NCBI GenBank assembly: GCA_051001135.1
Contig: JBPCNO010000186.1
Span: 41,739-105,738, forward strand
DNA: 64,000 bases
Source: CAWHMN01 sp051001135
Lineage (GTDB): Bacteria > Acidobacteriota > Terriglobia > Terriglobales > Acidobacteriaceae
Direction of reading: 5' to 3'
The stretch's first letter is position 1; each line of letters begins with the position of its first letter. The position numbers were made by a program, and so were the translations under genes. The notes below the pieces were generated by a model. That model did not search any database and was not told the origin of the DNA. It saw only the letters and a program-made list of their open reading frames with translations. Positions 49,678 through 57,794 of this stretch are shown here, piece after piece.

Positions 49678-50937
49678 GTGTCCCTTGAATTTTGCCTACA
49701 AACCACGGACGGCGCGGCGCGGCGCGGGTCCATGCTGCTTCCGCATCAGGAGGTGCAAACGCCGGTATTCATGCCGGTGGGCACGGTCGGTTCGGTCAAG
49801 GCGGTGCCGCAGGCGCTGTTGGAAGAGCTTGGCGCGCAGATCATCCTGGGCAACACCTATCATTTATATCTGCGACCTGGACATGAGCTGATCCGACGCA
49901 TGGGCGGGCTCCATCGTTTCATGAGCTGGCCGCGGGCGCTGCTCACGGACTCGGGCGGCTTTCAGGTCTTCAGTTTGAACGAGCTGCGCCGGGTCTCGCC
50001 CGAGGGTGTCAGCTTTCGCTCGCATCTCGACGGCTCTTCCCACTTCTTCTCGCCCGCAAGGTCGATCGAGATCCAGATCGCGCTCGGGGCCGACATTTTT
50101 ATGGCCTTTGACGAGTGCACCGAGTATCCAGCGGACCACAGCCGCGCCCGCGCCTCGCTCGATCTGACGCTGGAGTGGGCGCGGCAGAGCAAAGAGTACT
50201 TCGAGGCGCACCGGGAGGAAGTACCGTGGGCACCGGCCGTCGCCCACAAAAGCAGATCCCTCGACTTCGCTCGGGATGACGCCCGTGCAAAAGAACAGGG
50301 GGCTCACACCAGCGCTGAACCCGATTTCGCGGGGAAGACACAGTCGCTCTTCGGGATCGTGCAGGGAGGCATGTATCCCGAGCTGCGGCGGGAGGCGGCC
50401 GAGCGGCTGGTGGAGATGGACTTCCCCGGCTATGCCATCGGTGGGCTGAGCGTGGGGGAGCCGCGGGAGCGGACGCGCGAGATCATCGCCGCCACCTTGC
50501 CCTATCTCCCGGCGGACAAGCCGCGCTACGTGATGGGGGTTGGCTATCCGGAGGAGATCGTCGAGTACGCGGCCATGGGGGTGGACATGATGGATTGCGT
50601 CCTGCCCACCCGCGCCGCCCGGCATGGCCTGCTCTTTACCTCGGAGGGGCGGCTGAACATCAAGAACCGCCGCTTCGCCGAGGACCAGTCTCCACCCGAC
50701 CCGGAGTGCGGCTGCATGGTGTGCCGGCGCTACACGCGGGCCTATCTGCGGCACCTGGCGGCCGCCGGCGAACCCCTCTCCGCGGTGCTGAATACGCTGC
50801 ACAACCTGGCCTTCTACCTTGACACCATGCAGGCCGTGCGTGATTCTATTGCGATAGGTACCCTTTCTTCCCTGGTCACACGTGTGCGCGCTCGGGCGCG
50901 GGATTCCGCGGCGCGTGCCGGTTTGAGGGAAAGCTGA
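49678..50937 (+). CDS. tgt: Queuine tRNA-ribosyltransferase (tRNA-guanine transglycosylase)
   Basis: A 419-residue enzyme that replaces G34 of Asp, Asn, His and Tyr tRNAs with preQ1. TPVFMPVGTVGSVKA, the catalytic Asp of LLTDSGGFQVFSL (about 93), LFGIVQGGMYPELR, GGLSVGEP, the nucleophile Asp in DCVLPTRAARHG and the zinc site CGCMVCRRYTRAYLRHL are all present. The start is a GTG. Between HREEVPWAP and QSLFGIVQGG there are about 32 extra residues (SRSLDFARDDARAKEQG...) that include the translation of a family B repeat at 50251-50280. The insertion keeps the frame, so the enzyme is probably still made. Confidence 0.95.
   Translation: MSLEFCLQTTDGAARRGSMLLPHQEVQTPVFMPVGTVGSVKAVPQALLEELGAQIILGNTYHLYLRPGHELIRRMGGLHRFMSWPRALLTDSGGFQVFSLNELRRVSPEGVSFRSHLDGSSHFFSPARSIEIQIALGADIFMAFDECTEYPADHSRARASLDLTLEWARQSKEYFEAHREEVPWAPAVAHKSRSLDFARDDARAKEQGAHTSAEPDFAGKTQSLFGIVQGGMYPELRREAAERLVEMDFPGYAIGGLSVGEPRERTREIIAATLPYLPADKPRYVMGVGYPEEIVEYAAMGVDMMDCVLPTRAARHGLLFTSEGRLNIKNRRFAEDQSPPDPECGCMVCRRYTRAYLRHLAAAGEPLSAVLNTLHNLAFYLDTMQAVRDSIAIGTLSSLVTRVRARARDSAARAGLRES
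50251..50280 (-). repeat. Family B repeat inside the tgt coding region
   Basis: AGCAGATCCCTCGACTTCGCTCGGGATGAC is the reverse complement form of the 1579-1608 repeat. It is in frame and is translated as SRSLDFARDD. Confidence 0.85.
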
Positions 50938-51174
50938 GAGGTAGGGTCAGGCGCCTGTCCGCACCTGCGCAACATGCGGGGATGTGGAGCGGGAAACCTG
51001 GCCAAACCGGCTGAGAATTCGGCTGATTGTTCGGAAATTCGGAAATTCGGAAAGACTAGCGGCTTTTCCCGTGTCCTGTTCCCCGATGTCCCATGCATGC
51101 TTCGCCTGCCGGCGCATGATGGCGCGCCAAGGGAGCCAGTAAAGGGCGGTGGCCGCTATAAAGAAGGAAGCGTT

Positions 51175-51489
51175 TTGACCCACATTTCGTTACTGCTGCT
51201 CGCTACACCCCAGGGCTTCGTTGCCTTTCTCCCCTTCGTTCTGATCATCGCGGTCTTTTATTTCATGCTGATGCGCCCGAACCAGAAGCGTCAGAAGCAG
51301 TGGGCGGAGATGCTGGGAAACCTGAAGCCGGGTGACAAGATTACGACTACCGGCGGGATGCGCGGCACCATCGTGGCCCTGCGCGAAGATTTCATCCAGT
51401 TGAAGCTTCCACCGGACGGCGTCAAGGTGGAGGTGGTCAAGAGCGCCATCGCCTCCGTGACCACCAACACTCCTGAGGACATCAAGTAG
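51175..51489 (+). CDS. yajC: Preprotein translocase subunit YajC
   Basis: A 104-residue accessory subunit of SecDF-YajC. One membrane helix (FVAFLPFVLIIAVFYFMLM, about 16-34) is followed by the diagnostic RPNQKRQKQWAEMLGNLKPGDKITTTGGMRGTIVAL cytoplasmic domain. I choose the TTG at 51175, seven bases after GAAGGA; an in-frame ATG at 50974 would add a long hydrophilic leader. It lies between tgt and secD, the widespread tgt-yajC-secD-secF order. Confidence 0.94.
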   Translation: MTHISLLLLATPQGFVAFLPFVLIIAVFYFMLMRPNQKRQKQWAEMLGNLKPGDKITTTGGMRGTIVALREDFIQLKLPPDGVKVEVVKSAIASVTTNTPEDIK

Positions 51490-51554
51490 CCCTCGCGTTC
51501 ATTCATCACATAATTATTGCAGCGCCGCACCCGAAAGCTCCCACCGACCAAACC

Positions 51555-53159
51555 ATGCGCAAGAATCTCTCTGCAAAAACAGCACTCATCGTCGCCGTCA
51601 TCCTCGTCTTCGTCTTTGGCATCTTCGGCCTGCCCCATGGCATTGGCGGCCAGGCATGGAAGGCGGCGCTCGCCAACCGGATCCATCTGGGCCTGGATCT
51701 AAGCGGCGGCACGCACCTGGTGCTGCAGGTGATGGTCGAGGAGGCCGTCGGAGCGGTCACCGACAATGACGCCGCGCGGGTGCAGAGCGACCTGCAGCAG
51801 GCCGGCCTTACCGTCGGTTCCGTCACCAAGCCGAACCCGCAGCAGCCGGAGATGATTCAGATCCAGGGGACGCCGCCCGATAAGACGGGAGATGTCCGCA
51901 GTCTGCTCGATTCGAAGTACGGCCAGCAGTACACCATTGCCTCCGGAGCGGACAATAGCTGGACTCTGACCATGAAGGCCACGGAGGCGCAGGCGATCGA
52001 GAAGCATGCCCTCCAGCAGGCGATCGAGACCATCCGTACGCGTATCGATTCGCTGGGCGTCAGCGAACCGACGATTCAGGAGTACGGCCTGGGCAAGAAC
52101 CAGATTCTGGTCGAACTGCCGGGTGTGGACGATCCCGGCCGCGTCCGCGACATCATCCAGTCCACCGCGCGGCTTGAGATCCATCAGGTCACCGGCGGTC
52201 CCTTTCCGGACGAGCAGGCGGCGCTGCAATCCACCAACGGCGTAGTTCCGCCTGATCAGGTGCTCATGCAATACGGGGGCACGGAGGCCGGGGAGCAAGG
52301 GCAATATTTCCTGCTGCAGCGGCTGGCGGTGGTGGCGGGCAACGACTTCCGCGATGCGGAGCCGGGTGTGGACGAGAACCAGAGGCCGGACGCTACCTTT
52401 ATTCTGACCAACAATGCGGGCAATCGCTTCTACCAGTTCACCAGCGCGAACATCGGCCAGCGGCTGGCGGTGGTGCTGGATAACAAGGTGCAGGAAGTCG
52501 CCAACATCCAGCAGGCGATCCGCGACCAGGGGCGCATCACCGGTCTGGGCAAGCAGAAGGCGCAGGATCTGTCGCTGATGTTGCGTACCGGCGCGCTGCC
52601 TGCCTCCATACACTATCTGGAAGAGCGCACCGTCGGACCCTCGCTGGGTGCTGACTCCATCCGCAAGGGGGTGCTGGCGTCCGTGGTCGGCATGCTGGCG
52701 GTCATGGCGTTCATGCTGGTGTACTACCGCGGCGCGGGCATCAACGCGGATCTGGCGCTGTTCTTCAACCTGGTCATCCTGCTCGGCTTCATGGGCTTTA
52801 CCGGCTCCACGCTCACGCTGCCGGGGATTGCGGGTGTGATCCTTACCATCGGTATGGGCGTCGACTCCAATGTGCTGATCTTCGAGCGCATACGGGAAGA
52901 GCTGCACGCCGGCAAGAGCCCGGGCGCGGCAGTGGACCAGGGCTTCGCGCATGCCTGGACCACCATCATCGATACGCACGTGACGACCATCGTCTCGGCC
53001 GCCATCCTCTTTCTCTTCGGCACCGGCCCGGTACGCGGCTTTGCCGTCACCCTGACCTTTGGATTGCTCGCGAACCTGTTTACGGCGGTCTTCGTCTCGC
53101 GGGTGATCTTCGATTCCAACCTCAACCGGAAGCAGCGCGGCGAGGCGCTCTCCATATGA
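51555..53159 (+). CDS. secD: Protein translocase subunit SecD
   Basis: A 534-residue inner-membrane protein that uses the proton gradient to pull substrates from SecYEG. TM1 (about 8-27) is followed by IHLGLDLSGGTHLVLQV, the large P1 periplasmic domain (DSLGVSEPTIQEYGLGKNQILVELPGVDDPGRVRDII), and the C-terminal RND-type bundle (GADSIRKGVLASVVGMLAVMAFML, LTLPGIAGVILTIGMGVDSNVLIFERIREEL). The stop overlaps the start of a 44-residue ORF (ATGATGA), so translation is probably coupled. Confidence 0.97.
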   Translation: MRKNLSAKTALIVAVILVFVFGIFGLPHGIGGQAWKAALANRIHLGLDLSGGTHLVLQVMVEEAVGAVTDNDAARVQSDLQQAGLTVGSVTKPNPQQPEMIQIQGTPPDKTGDVRSLLDSKYGQQYTIASGADNSWTLTMKATEAQAIEKHALQQAIETIRTRIDSLGVSEPTIQEYGLGKNQILVELPGVDDPGRVRDIIQSTARLEIHQVTGGPFPDEQAALQSTNGVVPPDQVLMQYGGTEAGEQGQYFLLQRLAVVAGNDFRDAEPGVDENQRPDATFILTNNAGNRFYQFTSANIGQRLAVVLDNKVQEVANIQQAIRDQGRITGLGKQKAQDLSLMLRTGALPASIHYLEERTVGPSLGADSIRKGVLASVVGMLAVMAFMLVYYRGAGINADLALFFNLVILLGFMGFTGSTLTLPGIAGVILTIGMGVDSNVLIFERIREELHAGKSPGAAVDQGFAHAWTTIIDTHVTTIVSAAILFLFGTGPVRGFAVTLTFGLLANLFTAVFVSRVIFDSNLNRKQRGEALSI

Positions 53160-53290
53160 TGAAAAAGTCTGTTTCCGGTACGCAGATGGCAGGCAGCGTC
53201 GGCGCGGGGCTGCTGGCCGGCGCACTCTTTGTAGTCGCGGCCTTCCTGGTCGAAGGCGCCATCGTCAAGGAATCTTCCAAGCTCTTCTAA
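53156..53290 (+). CDS. Small membrane protein between secD and secF
   Basis: A 44-codon frame beginning ATGATG over the secD stop. It starts MMKKSVSGTQMAG, has one hydrophobic Gly/Ala/Leu helix (about 13-34) and a short tail (IVKESSKLF). It sits 60 bases before secF. I know no named family. Support is the ATGA overlap, the position in the operon and the credible single-pass topology; it could be an accessory Sec peptide or a coupling leader. Confidence 0.6.
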   Translation: MMKKSVSGTQMAGSVGAGLLAGALFVVAAFLVEGAIVKESSKLF

Positions 53291-53350
53291 TCGCTGAGCC
53301 ATTCTTGATGGGCACGCGCAACGGCGACGTGTTCCATCCACGGAGTTCAA

Positions 53351-54550
53351 GTGGAACTGTTTCGCAACGTAGACATCGACTGGTTAGGCAAGAAGTGGTA
53401 CTTCCTCGGCTTCTCGCTCATCTTCAGCGTCGCCGGCATCCTGTCGATGCTCTTCTGGCACGGCATCCCGCTGGGTGTGGACTTCAAGGGCGGGACGCTG
53501 GTGTACGTCAAATTCGACGCGCGGCCCGACGCCGACCGCATCCGTTCCGCCATTGACCGGGCGGGCATCCATGACTCCCGCCTGCAGAACTTCGGGCCGG
53601 TGTCCAATAACCAGGTCATCATCTCGCTGGCCCAGAAGGAGACGCGGGAGGCGAACCTGGAGCAGGGCCGCACCACCATCGTGCAGGCGCTGGAGCGCCA
53701 CTACTCCAAAACCGGCGCCGCCGCTCAGGGCAAGCTCGATCTGGATAACGTGGGGCGCCGGTCTCTGGCCGACTACATCGCGCAGCAGGATCCGGAGCAC
53801 CTGGGCGCCTCCGGGGAGTCAAGGTATACGCAGCAGGCCAATGCAATCCTGGACTATCGCGACAAGCAGCATGACGGGCTGATTCCCAGCTTCGAGGGGT
53901 TAGGCAGCGTCGCCGATCCGGCGGTGGTCAACGCCCTCAAGCAGACCACCTACCTCTCGGGATTCACCGTCTTCAATGTGGAGATCGTCGGGCCGCAGGT
54001 GGGAGCGCAACTGCGCAAGCAGGCGCTGCTGGCTACGCTCTACTCGCTGGCGGGCATGCTGGTGTACCTGTGGATCCGCTTCGAGCTGATCTACGGGATA
54101 GCCGCCGTGGTCGCGGTCTTCCACGACACCATCATCACCGTCGGGGCCTTCAGCCTGACCAAGCATGAGATGACGCTGACCGTCATCGCGGCCATTCTGA
54201 CCCTGATCGGTTATTCCATGAACGACACCATCGTGGTCTTCGACCGCATCCGCGAGAACCTGGTGATGTCCCGCCGCGAGCCCATCGCCAACGTGGTCAA
54301 CCGCAGCATCAACCAGACGCTGAGCCGGACGGTGCTGACCTCCGGCCTTACCTTCCTCACCGTGCTCTCGCTCTTCATCTTCGGAGGCGAGGTGCTGCAC
54401 GGGTTCTCCTTCGCGCTGGTGGTCGGTATCCTGATCGGCACCTACTCGTCGATCGCGGTCGCCGCCCCCATGCTCGTCGCGTGGCAGCAGTGGCGCGCCG
54501 GCCACGGCCGGACCGCGGCTCTGCCGGCAGGCAAACGGGCGCGGATCTGA
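53351..54550 (+). CDS. secF: Protein translocase subunit SecF
   Basis: A 399-residue partner of SecD. VDIDWLGKKWYFLGFSLIF (TM1), GIPLGVDFKGGTLVYVKF, the periplasmic P4 region and the C-terminal five-helix bundle (GPQVGAQLRKQALLATLYSLAGMLVYLWIRFE, LTLIGYSMNDTIVVFDRIRENL, SRTVLTSGLTFLTVLSLFIFGG) are present. The P4 region (about 80-190) is longer than in typical SecF of about 310 residues, with a Gln/Asp-rich insertion (GKLDLDNVGRRSLADYIAQQ). The start is a GTG seven bases after CGGAG. Confidence 0.97.
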   Translation: MELFRNVDIDWLGKKWYFLGFSLIFSVAGILSMLFWHGIPLGVDFKGGTLVYVKFDARPDADRIRSAIDRAGIHDSRLQNFGPVSNNQVIISLAQKETREANLEQGRTTIVQALERHYSKTGAAAQGKLDLDNVGRRSLADYIAQQDPEHLGASGESRYTQQANAILDYRDKQHDGLIPSFEGLGSVADPAVVNALKQTTYLSGFTVFNVEIVGPQVGAQLRKQALLATLYSLAGMLVYLWIRFELIYGIAAVVAVFHDTIITVGAFSLTKHEMTLTVIAAILTLIGYSMNDTIVVFDRIRENLVMSRREPIANVVNRSINQTLSRTVLTSGLTFLTVLSLFIFGGEVLHGFSFALVVGILIGTYSSIAVAAPMLVAWQQWRAGHGRTAALPAGKRARI

Positions 54551-54749
54551 TCGCGCCGTTCCCTCTCCGTTTCAGTGGCCGGCGAACCGCGCGGGGCCTA
54601 CGCGGCTGCCTGCGGCCGGGGCTCACTTGCCAGAAGCAGCCCCGGGTATGTTACAAAGCCTCACGCGTTTCATTTTCCTGGGAACAATACAACCGGTCTC
54701 CGGTGTCTATAGCAGGGAAGTGGTAGAAACGCTCGACCGAGGTAAGGCC

Positions 54750-55481
54750 ATGTTCGAAGACGCGCTTATGGAGTCCGGCGGCAAGCTCAAGACAAAGAGC
54801 AAGTGGTGGTCCATCGCTGCCTTTATCTTCAACGGTTCCATCCTGCTGCTGCTGATTCTGTGGCCGCTGCTGCATCCGGAGGCGTTGCCCAAGCAGATGA
54901 TGGCGACCCTTCTGGTGGCTCCGCCGCCACCCCCACCCCCTCCGCCGCCACCTCCGCCGGCTGCGCCCACGCCCAAGGTGCAGATCAAGTCGGAGATGCT
55001 TAACAACCAGCTCCAGGCGCCCAGCAAGATCCCTAAAGAGATCAAGATGATCAAGGAAGATGCGGCGCCTCCGCCCAGTACCGGCGGCGTTGCCGGCATG
55101 GAAGGGATGGCCGGCGGTTCAGCGGGCGGCGTCATCGGCGGCATTCTTGGCGGCGTCGGCAATGCTCCGGCGGTGGTCAAAGCAGCCCCCCAGAAGGTCA
55201 GGATCTCCTCCGGCGTGATGGCCGGTAACAAGATCGGCGGAGTCAACCCCACCTATCCGCCCATCGCCAAGGCAGCCCGCATCCAGGGAGTGGTCAAGCT
55301 GCAAGCCACCATCTCCAAGAGCGGCGCCATCCAGAACCTGCGTGTCATCAGCGGGCCGCCCATGCTGCAGCAGGCTGCGCTCGAGGCTGTGCGCGGCTGG
55401 CGCTACAAGCCGTACGAGCTGAACGGACAGCCGACGGAAGTGGAGACCACCGTTGACGTCAACTTCACTCTGGGTGGTTAG
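54750..55481 (+). CDS. tonB: Energy transducer TonB
   Basis: A 243-residue inner-membrane protein that transmits ExbBD energy to outer-membrane receptors. A cytoplasmic head (MFEDALMESGGKLKTKSKWW), one helix (about 22-42), a run of Pro (about residues 57-70), a Gly-rich linker (GGVAGMEGMAGGSAGGVIGGI) and a C-terminal TonB domain (NPTYPPIAKAARIQGVVKLQATISKSGAIQNL, VRGWRYKPYELNGQPTEVETTVDVNF) are seen in order. I start at the ATG at 54750 behind GAGGTAAGG. It probably serves the receptor at 35472 among others. Confidence 0.95.
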   Translation: MFEDALMESGGKLKTKSKWWSIAAFIFNGSILLLLILWPLLHPEALPKQMMATLLVAPPPPPPPPPPPPPAAPTPKVQIKSEMLNNQLQAPSKIPKEIKMIKEDAAPPPSTGGVAGMEGMAGGSAGGVIGGILGGVGNAPAVVKAAPQKVRISSGVMAGNKIGGVNPTYPPIAKAARIQGVVKLQATISKSGAIQNLRVISGPPMLQQAALEAVRGWRYKPYELNGQPTEVETTVDVNFTLGG

Positions 55482-55518
55482 TTTTCAACCTTGGTGGTAA
55501 CTCACCAACGAAACCACT

Positions 55519-55551
55519 GGCCTCTTCGGGTCATTTGGCCCCGAAGAGGCC
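55519..55551. terminator. Hairpin between tonB and exbB
   Basis: GGCCTCTTCGGG (55519-55530) pairs perfectly with CCCGAAGAGGCC (55540-55551) around a nine-base loop. No T tract follows, so it may be an attenuator, processing or stability element rather than a complete terminator. Confidence 0.6.
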
Positions 55552-55643
55552 GGTGCTAGCATCGGGATGTTTCGCAAGGGCGTCCCGGCCTTCGCCATAC
55601 GACATACCAATAGAAAGCAGTAGCACCCAGGAGGAAAGATTCA

Positions 55644-56390
55644 GTGATTCTCGCTCAGCTCACTCAATTCGCAACGCATCCGGCAGCCCTTGGAATGTTC
55701 TTTCAGGATCAGGCACCCGGCTTCGGCCCCATGGATCTCTGGAGCCACATGGGTTACCTGGTTCGGGCCGTCGTCATCATCCTCTTCATCATGTCGATCT
55801 GGTCTCTGGCCGTGATCATTGACCGCGCCCTGTATTTCAGCGCAGCCCGCAAGCAGTCCCGTGACTTCGCGCCCAAGGTTGCCGGTGCGTTGCGGGAGGG
55901 CAAGCTGGACGAAGCCATCAAGGTAGCCGATCGCAACAAGAAGTCGCATCTGGCGGAAGTGGTCACGGCCGGTCTGCAGGAGTTCCGCAGCTATGGCGGC
56001 GGGGGCGCCATCTCCGAGGATCAGATCGAATCCAGCCAGCGCGCAATCGAGCGCTCCGAGGCCATCGTGCACGCCAAGCTCAAGCGCGGCCTGGGCGGAC
56101 TCGCCACCATCGGGTCGACGGCAGTGTTTATCGGACTGTTCGGAACGGTGGTCGGTATTCTGCACGCCTTCCAGCAGATCGCCACGCAGAAGACGGCCGG
56201 TATCGGCGCCATCGCCGGCGGTATCTCGGAGGCGCTGGTCACCACGGCCTTCGGGCTTCTGGTCGCCATCCCCGCGGTTATCCTATTCAACTACTTCACA
56301 AATAAGGTCGAGGCCTTTGACGTGGAGATGGACAATTCATCGAGCGAGTTGATCGACTACTTCATCAAGCAGTCGCACAGCCGCCGGTAG
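55644..56390 (+). CDS. exbB: Biopolymer transport protein ExbB (MotA/TolQ/ExbB proton channel)
   Basis: A 248-residue inner-membrane channel subunit. Three helices are visible: about 33-56 (GYLVRAVVIILFIMSIWSLAVII), 150-175 (GLGGLATIGSTAVFIGLFGTVVGILHAF) and 190-220 (GISEALVTTAFGLLVAIPAVILFNYF), the last two lining the pore in all family members. The long cytoplasmic loop lies between. The GTG start follows a perfect AGGAGGA. It works with the two ExbD proteins downstream and TonB upstream. Confidence 0.95.
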   Translation: MILAQLTQFATHPAALGMFFQDQAPGFGPMDLWSHMGYLVRAVVIILFIMSIWSLAVIIDRALYFSAARKQSRDFAPKVAGALREGKLDEAIKVADRNKKSHLAEVVTAGLQEFRSYGGGGAISEDQIESSQRAIERSEAIVHAKLKRGLGGLATIGSTAVFIGLFGTVVGILHAFQQIATQKTAGIGAIAGGISEALVTTAFGLLVAIPAVILFNYFTNKVEAFDVEMDNSSSELIDYFIKQSHSRR

Positions 56391-56546
56391 CGCGCGCGTA
56401 GCCGGTAACATGTGACACCTGGCGAGAATACGGGAGTGGCGAAGGGATACCCTCTCCACTCCCCCTGAACGCAGGTGAAGACCAGCGCGCGCAGCCCCGA
56501 CCTTCCGGAGCAAGGAACCTGGAACAGAGAACCTGGAGCAAAGATC

Positions 56547-56993
56547 ATGGCAATAGCTGTACGAGACGAAGGCAAGAAGGTCAACGCCTCCATCAACGTG
56601 ACCCCCATGGTGGACGTCATGCTGGTGCTGCTGATTATCTTTATGGTGATCACGCCGATGGTGCAGAACAAGGTGAACGTCGATCTCGCCAGGAGCGTGG
56701 ATGCGACGCCCATGCCGGACGCGGATAAGGAAGACGCCGTGGTGGTCGCGGTTACCCGGGATGGTAAGGTTTATCTCGGCGCGAACCAGATTGCCATGAC
56801 GGACCTTGGCCCGAAGGTCAATACTCTGCTGGAGAACAAGAACAACAAGCAGATCTTCCTTCGCGCGGACGCCCGCTCCAAGTACGGTGTGGTTATGGAT
56901 ACCATCGACAATGTGCGCACCGCCGGAGTTGATCAGCTCGGAGTGCTCACCGAACAGCCCAACGTCAATGCGGGCGCGGCCGGCATTCAGTAA
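56547..56993 (+). CDS. exbD: Biopolymer transport protein ExbD (first copy)
   Basis: A 148-residue protein: short cytoplasmic start, one helix (SINVTPMVDVMLVLLIIFMVITPM) with the essential Asp (about residue 24) that carries the proton in NVTPMVDVML, and a periplasmic domain ending in VMDTIDNVRTAGVDQLGVLTEQ. GGAG precedes the ATG at 56547. A short direct repeat GAACCTGGA occurs twice just upstream (about 56516-56536). Confidence 0.95.
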   Translation: MAIAVRDEGKKVNASINVTPMVDVMLVLLIIFMVITPMVQNKVNVDLARSVDATPMPDADKEDAVVVAVTRDGKVYLGANQIAMTDLGPKVNTLLENKNNKQIFLRADARSKYGVVMDTIDNVRTAGVDQLGVLTEQPNVNAGAAGIQ

Positions 56994-57043
56994 CTATTTC
57001 TGGCCTTGCGTATGCGCAAGGGTTTCACGAAGCGAGGAATCTT

Positions 57044-57481
57044 ATGGGAATGTCTACTGGGAGCAACAGCAGCGGCTTGACGTCTGACATCAACGTCACG
57101 CCGATGATCGATATCCTGCTGGTTCTGCTCATCATCTTCATGGCCATTACGCCGGTCTCTCCCAAGGGCCTGGATGCGCTGGTGCCCCAGCCGCCCAAGA
57201 ATCCGCAGCAGCAGAAGCCTGACGACCGCACGATCGTGGTTCAGATCGGTCACAAGGCGGGCGGTACCCCGACGTACAAGATCAACGATCAGGACGTTGT
57301 CAAGAACGACCTGCAGAACAAGCTGACGGCCATCTTCGAATCACGCGCGGAAAAGGTCATGTTCATCAAGGGAGATCCTGATCTGGACTTCGCCCCGATC
57401 GCCAATGCCATCGATATCGGCAAGGCCGCGGGTGTTGACCACATCGGCCTCATCACCCCCAAAGTGGAAGCCGGACAATAG
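57044..57481 (+). CDS. exbD: Biopolymer transport protein ExbD (second copy)
   Basis: A 145-residue paralogue with the same SDINVTPMIDILLVLLIIFMAITP helix and essential Asp (about 23), but a different, Pro/Gln-rich linker (LVPQPPKNPQQQKPDDR) and periplasmic domain. ExbD dimers occupy the ExbB pore, so two paralogues could make a heterodimer or alternative motors. AGGAA precedes the ATG. A terminator follows. Confidence 0.94.
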   Translation: MGMSTGSNSSGLTSDINVTPMIDILLVLLIIFMAITPVSPKGLDALVPQPPKNPQQQKPDDRTIVVQIGHKAGGTPTYKINDQDVVKNDLQNKLTAIFESRAEKVMFIKGDPDLDFAPIANAIDIGKAAGVDHIGLITPKVEAGQ

Positions 57482-57502
57482 CCGTCGACCAGGAAGTCCG
57501 CG

Positions 57503-57540
57503 AATCCGCGGCATCTCCCATGCCGCGGATTTTGTTTGCT
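57503..57540 (+). terminator. Rho-independent terminator after exbD
   Basis: A perfect 12-bp stem (57503-57514 with 57520-57531), loop CTCCC, is followed by TTGTTTG. It ends the tonB-exbB-exbD-exbD transcript. Confidence 0.9.
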
Positions 57541-57676
57541 CCGGATTTTCCTTCCGCGAAGCGTGCGGAGAGGCGGGGCAAACGTGTGCGGCTCTCCTCT
57601 GCAGGGCTCGCAGGGAGCCGCAGGATCGGTCGTCCTGCTTGCGCGATCACCGTCTCAGGAAAACTGGTCTAATCCC

Positions 57677-57704
57677 TTGCTACCACCCAGAAAACAGTTA
57701 CAAT
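57677..57704 (+). promoter_or_regulatory. Sigma70-type promoter of the TPR lipoprotein gene
   Basis: TTGCTA (57677-57682) and TACAAT (57699-57704) are separated by 16 bases; transcription would start near 57711, about 85 bases before the ATG. Confidence 0.5.
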
Positions 57705-57794
57705 CACTGCGCAGAGTCAATTCCGCTTTTCTGCCCATCACGCAGACACGGATGTCCGGCGCCGTCTGGCACCTATAAGGAGAAACGAAGCAGA

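Larger units (their letters stand above)
57482..57794. other. 313-bp spacer with terminator and promoter
   Basis: It begins with the exbD terminator (57503-57540) and ends with a sigma70-like promoter (57677-57704) for the TPR lipoprotein gene. Nothing else is recognisable. Confidence 0.7.

Noticed and set aside
51699..53225. A 508-codon minus-strand frame opposite secD
   Set aside because: Antisense of secD with Arg/His/Gln-rich composition and no domain.
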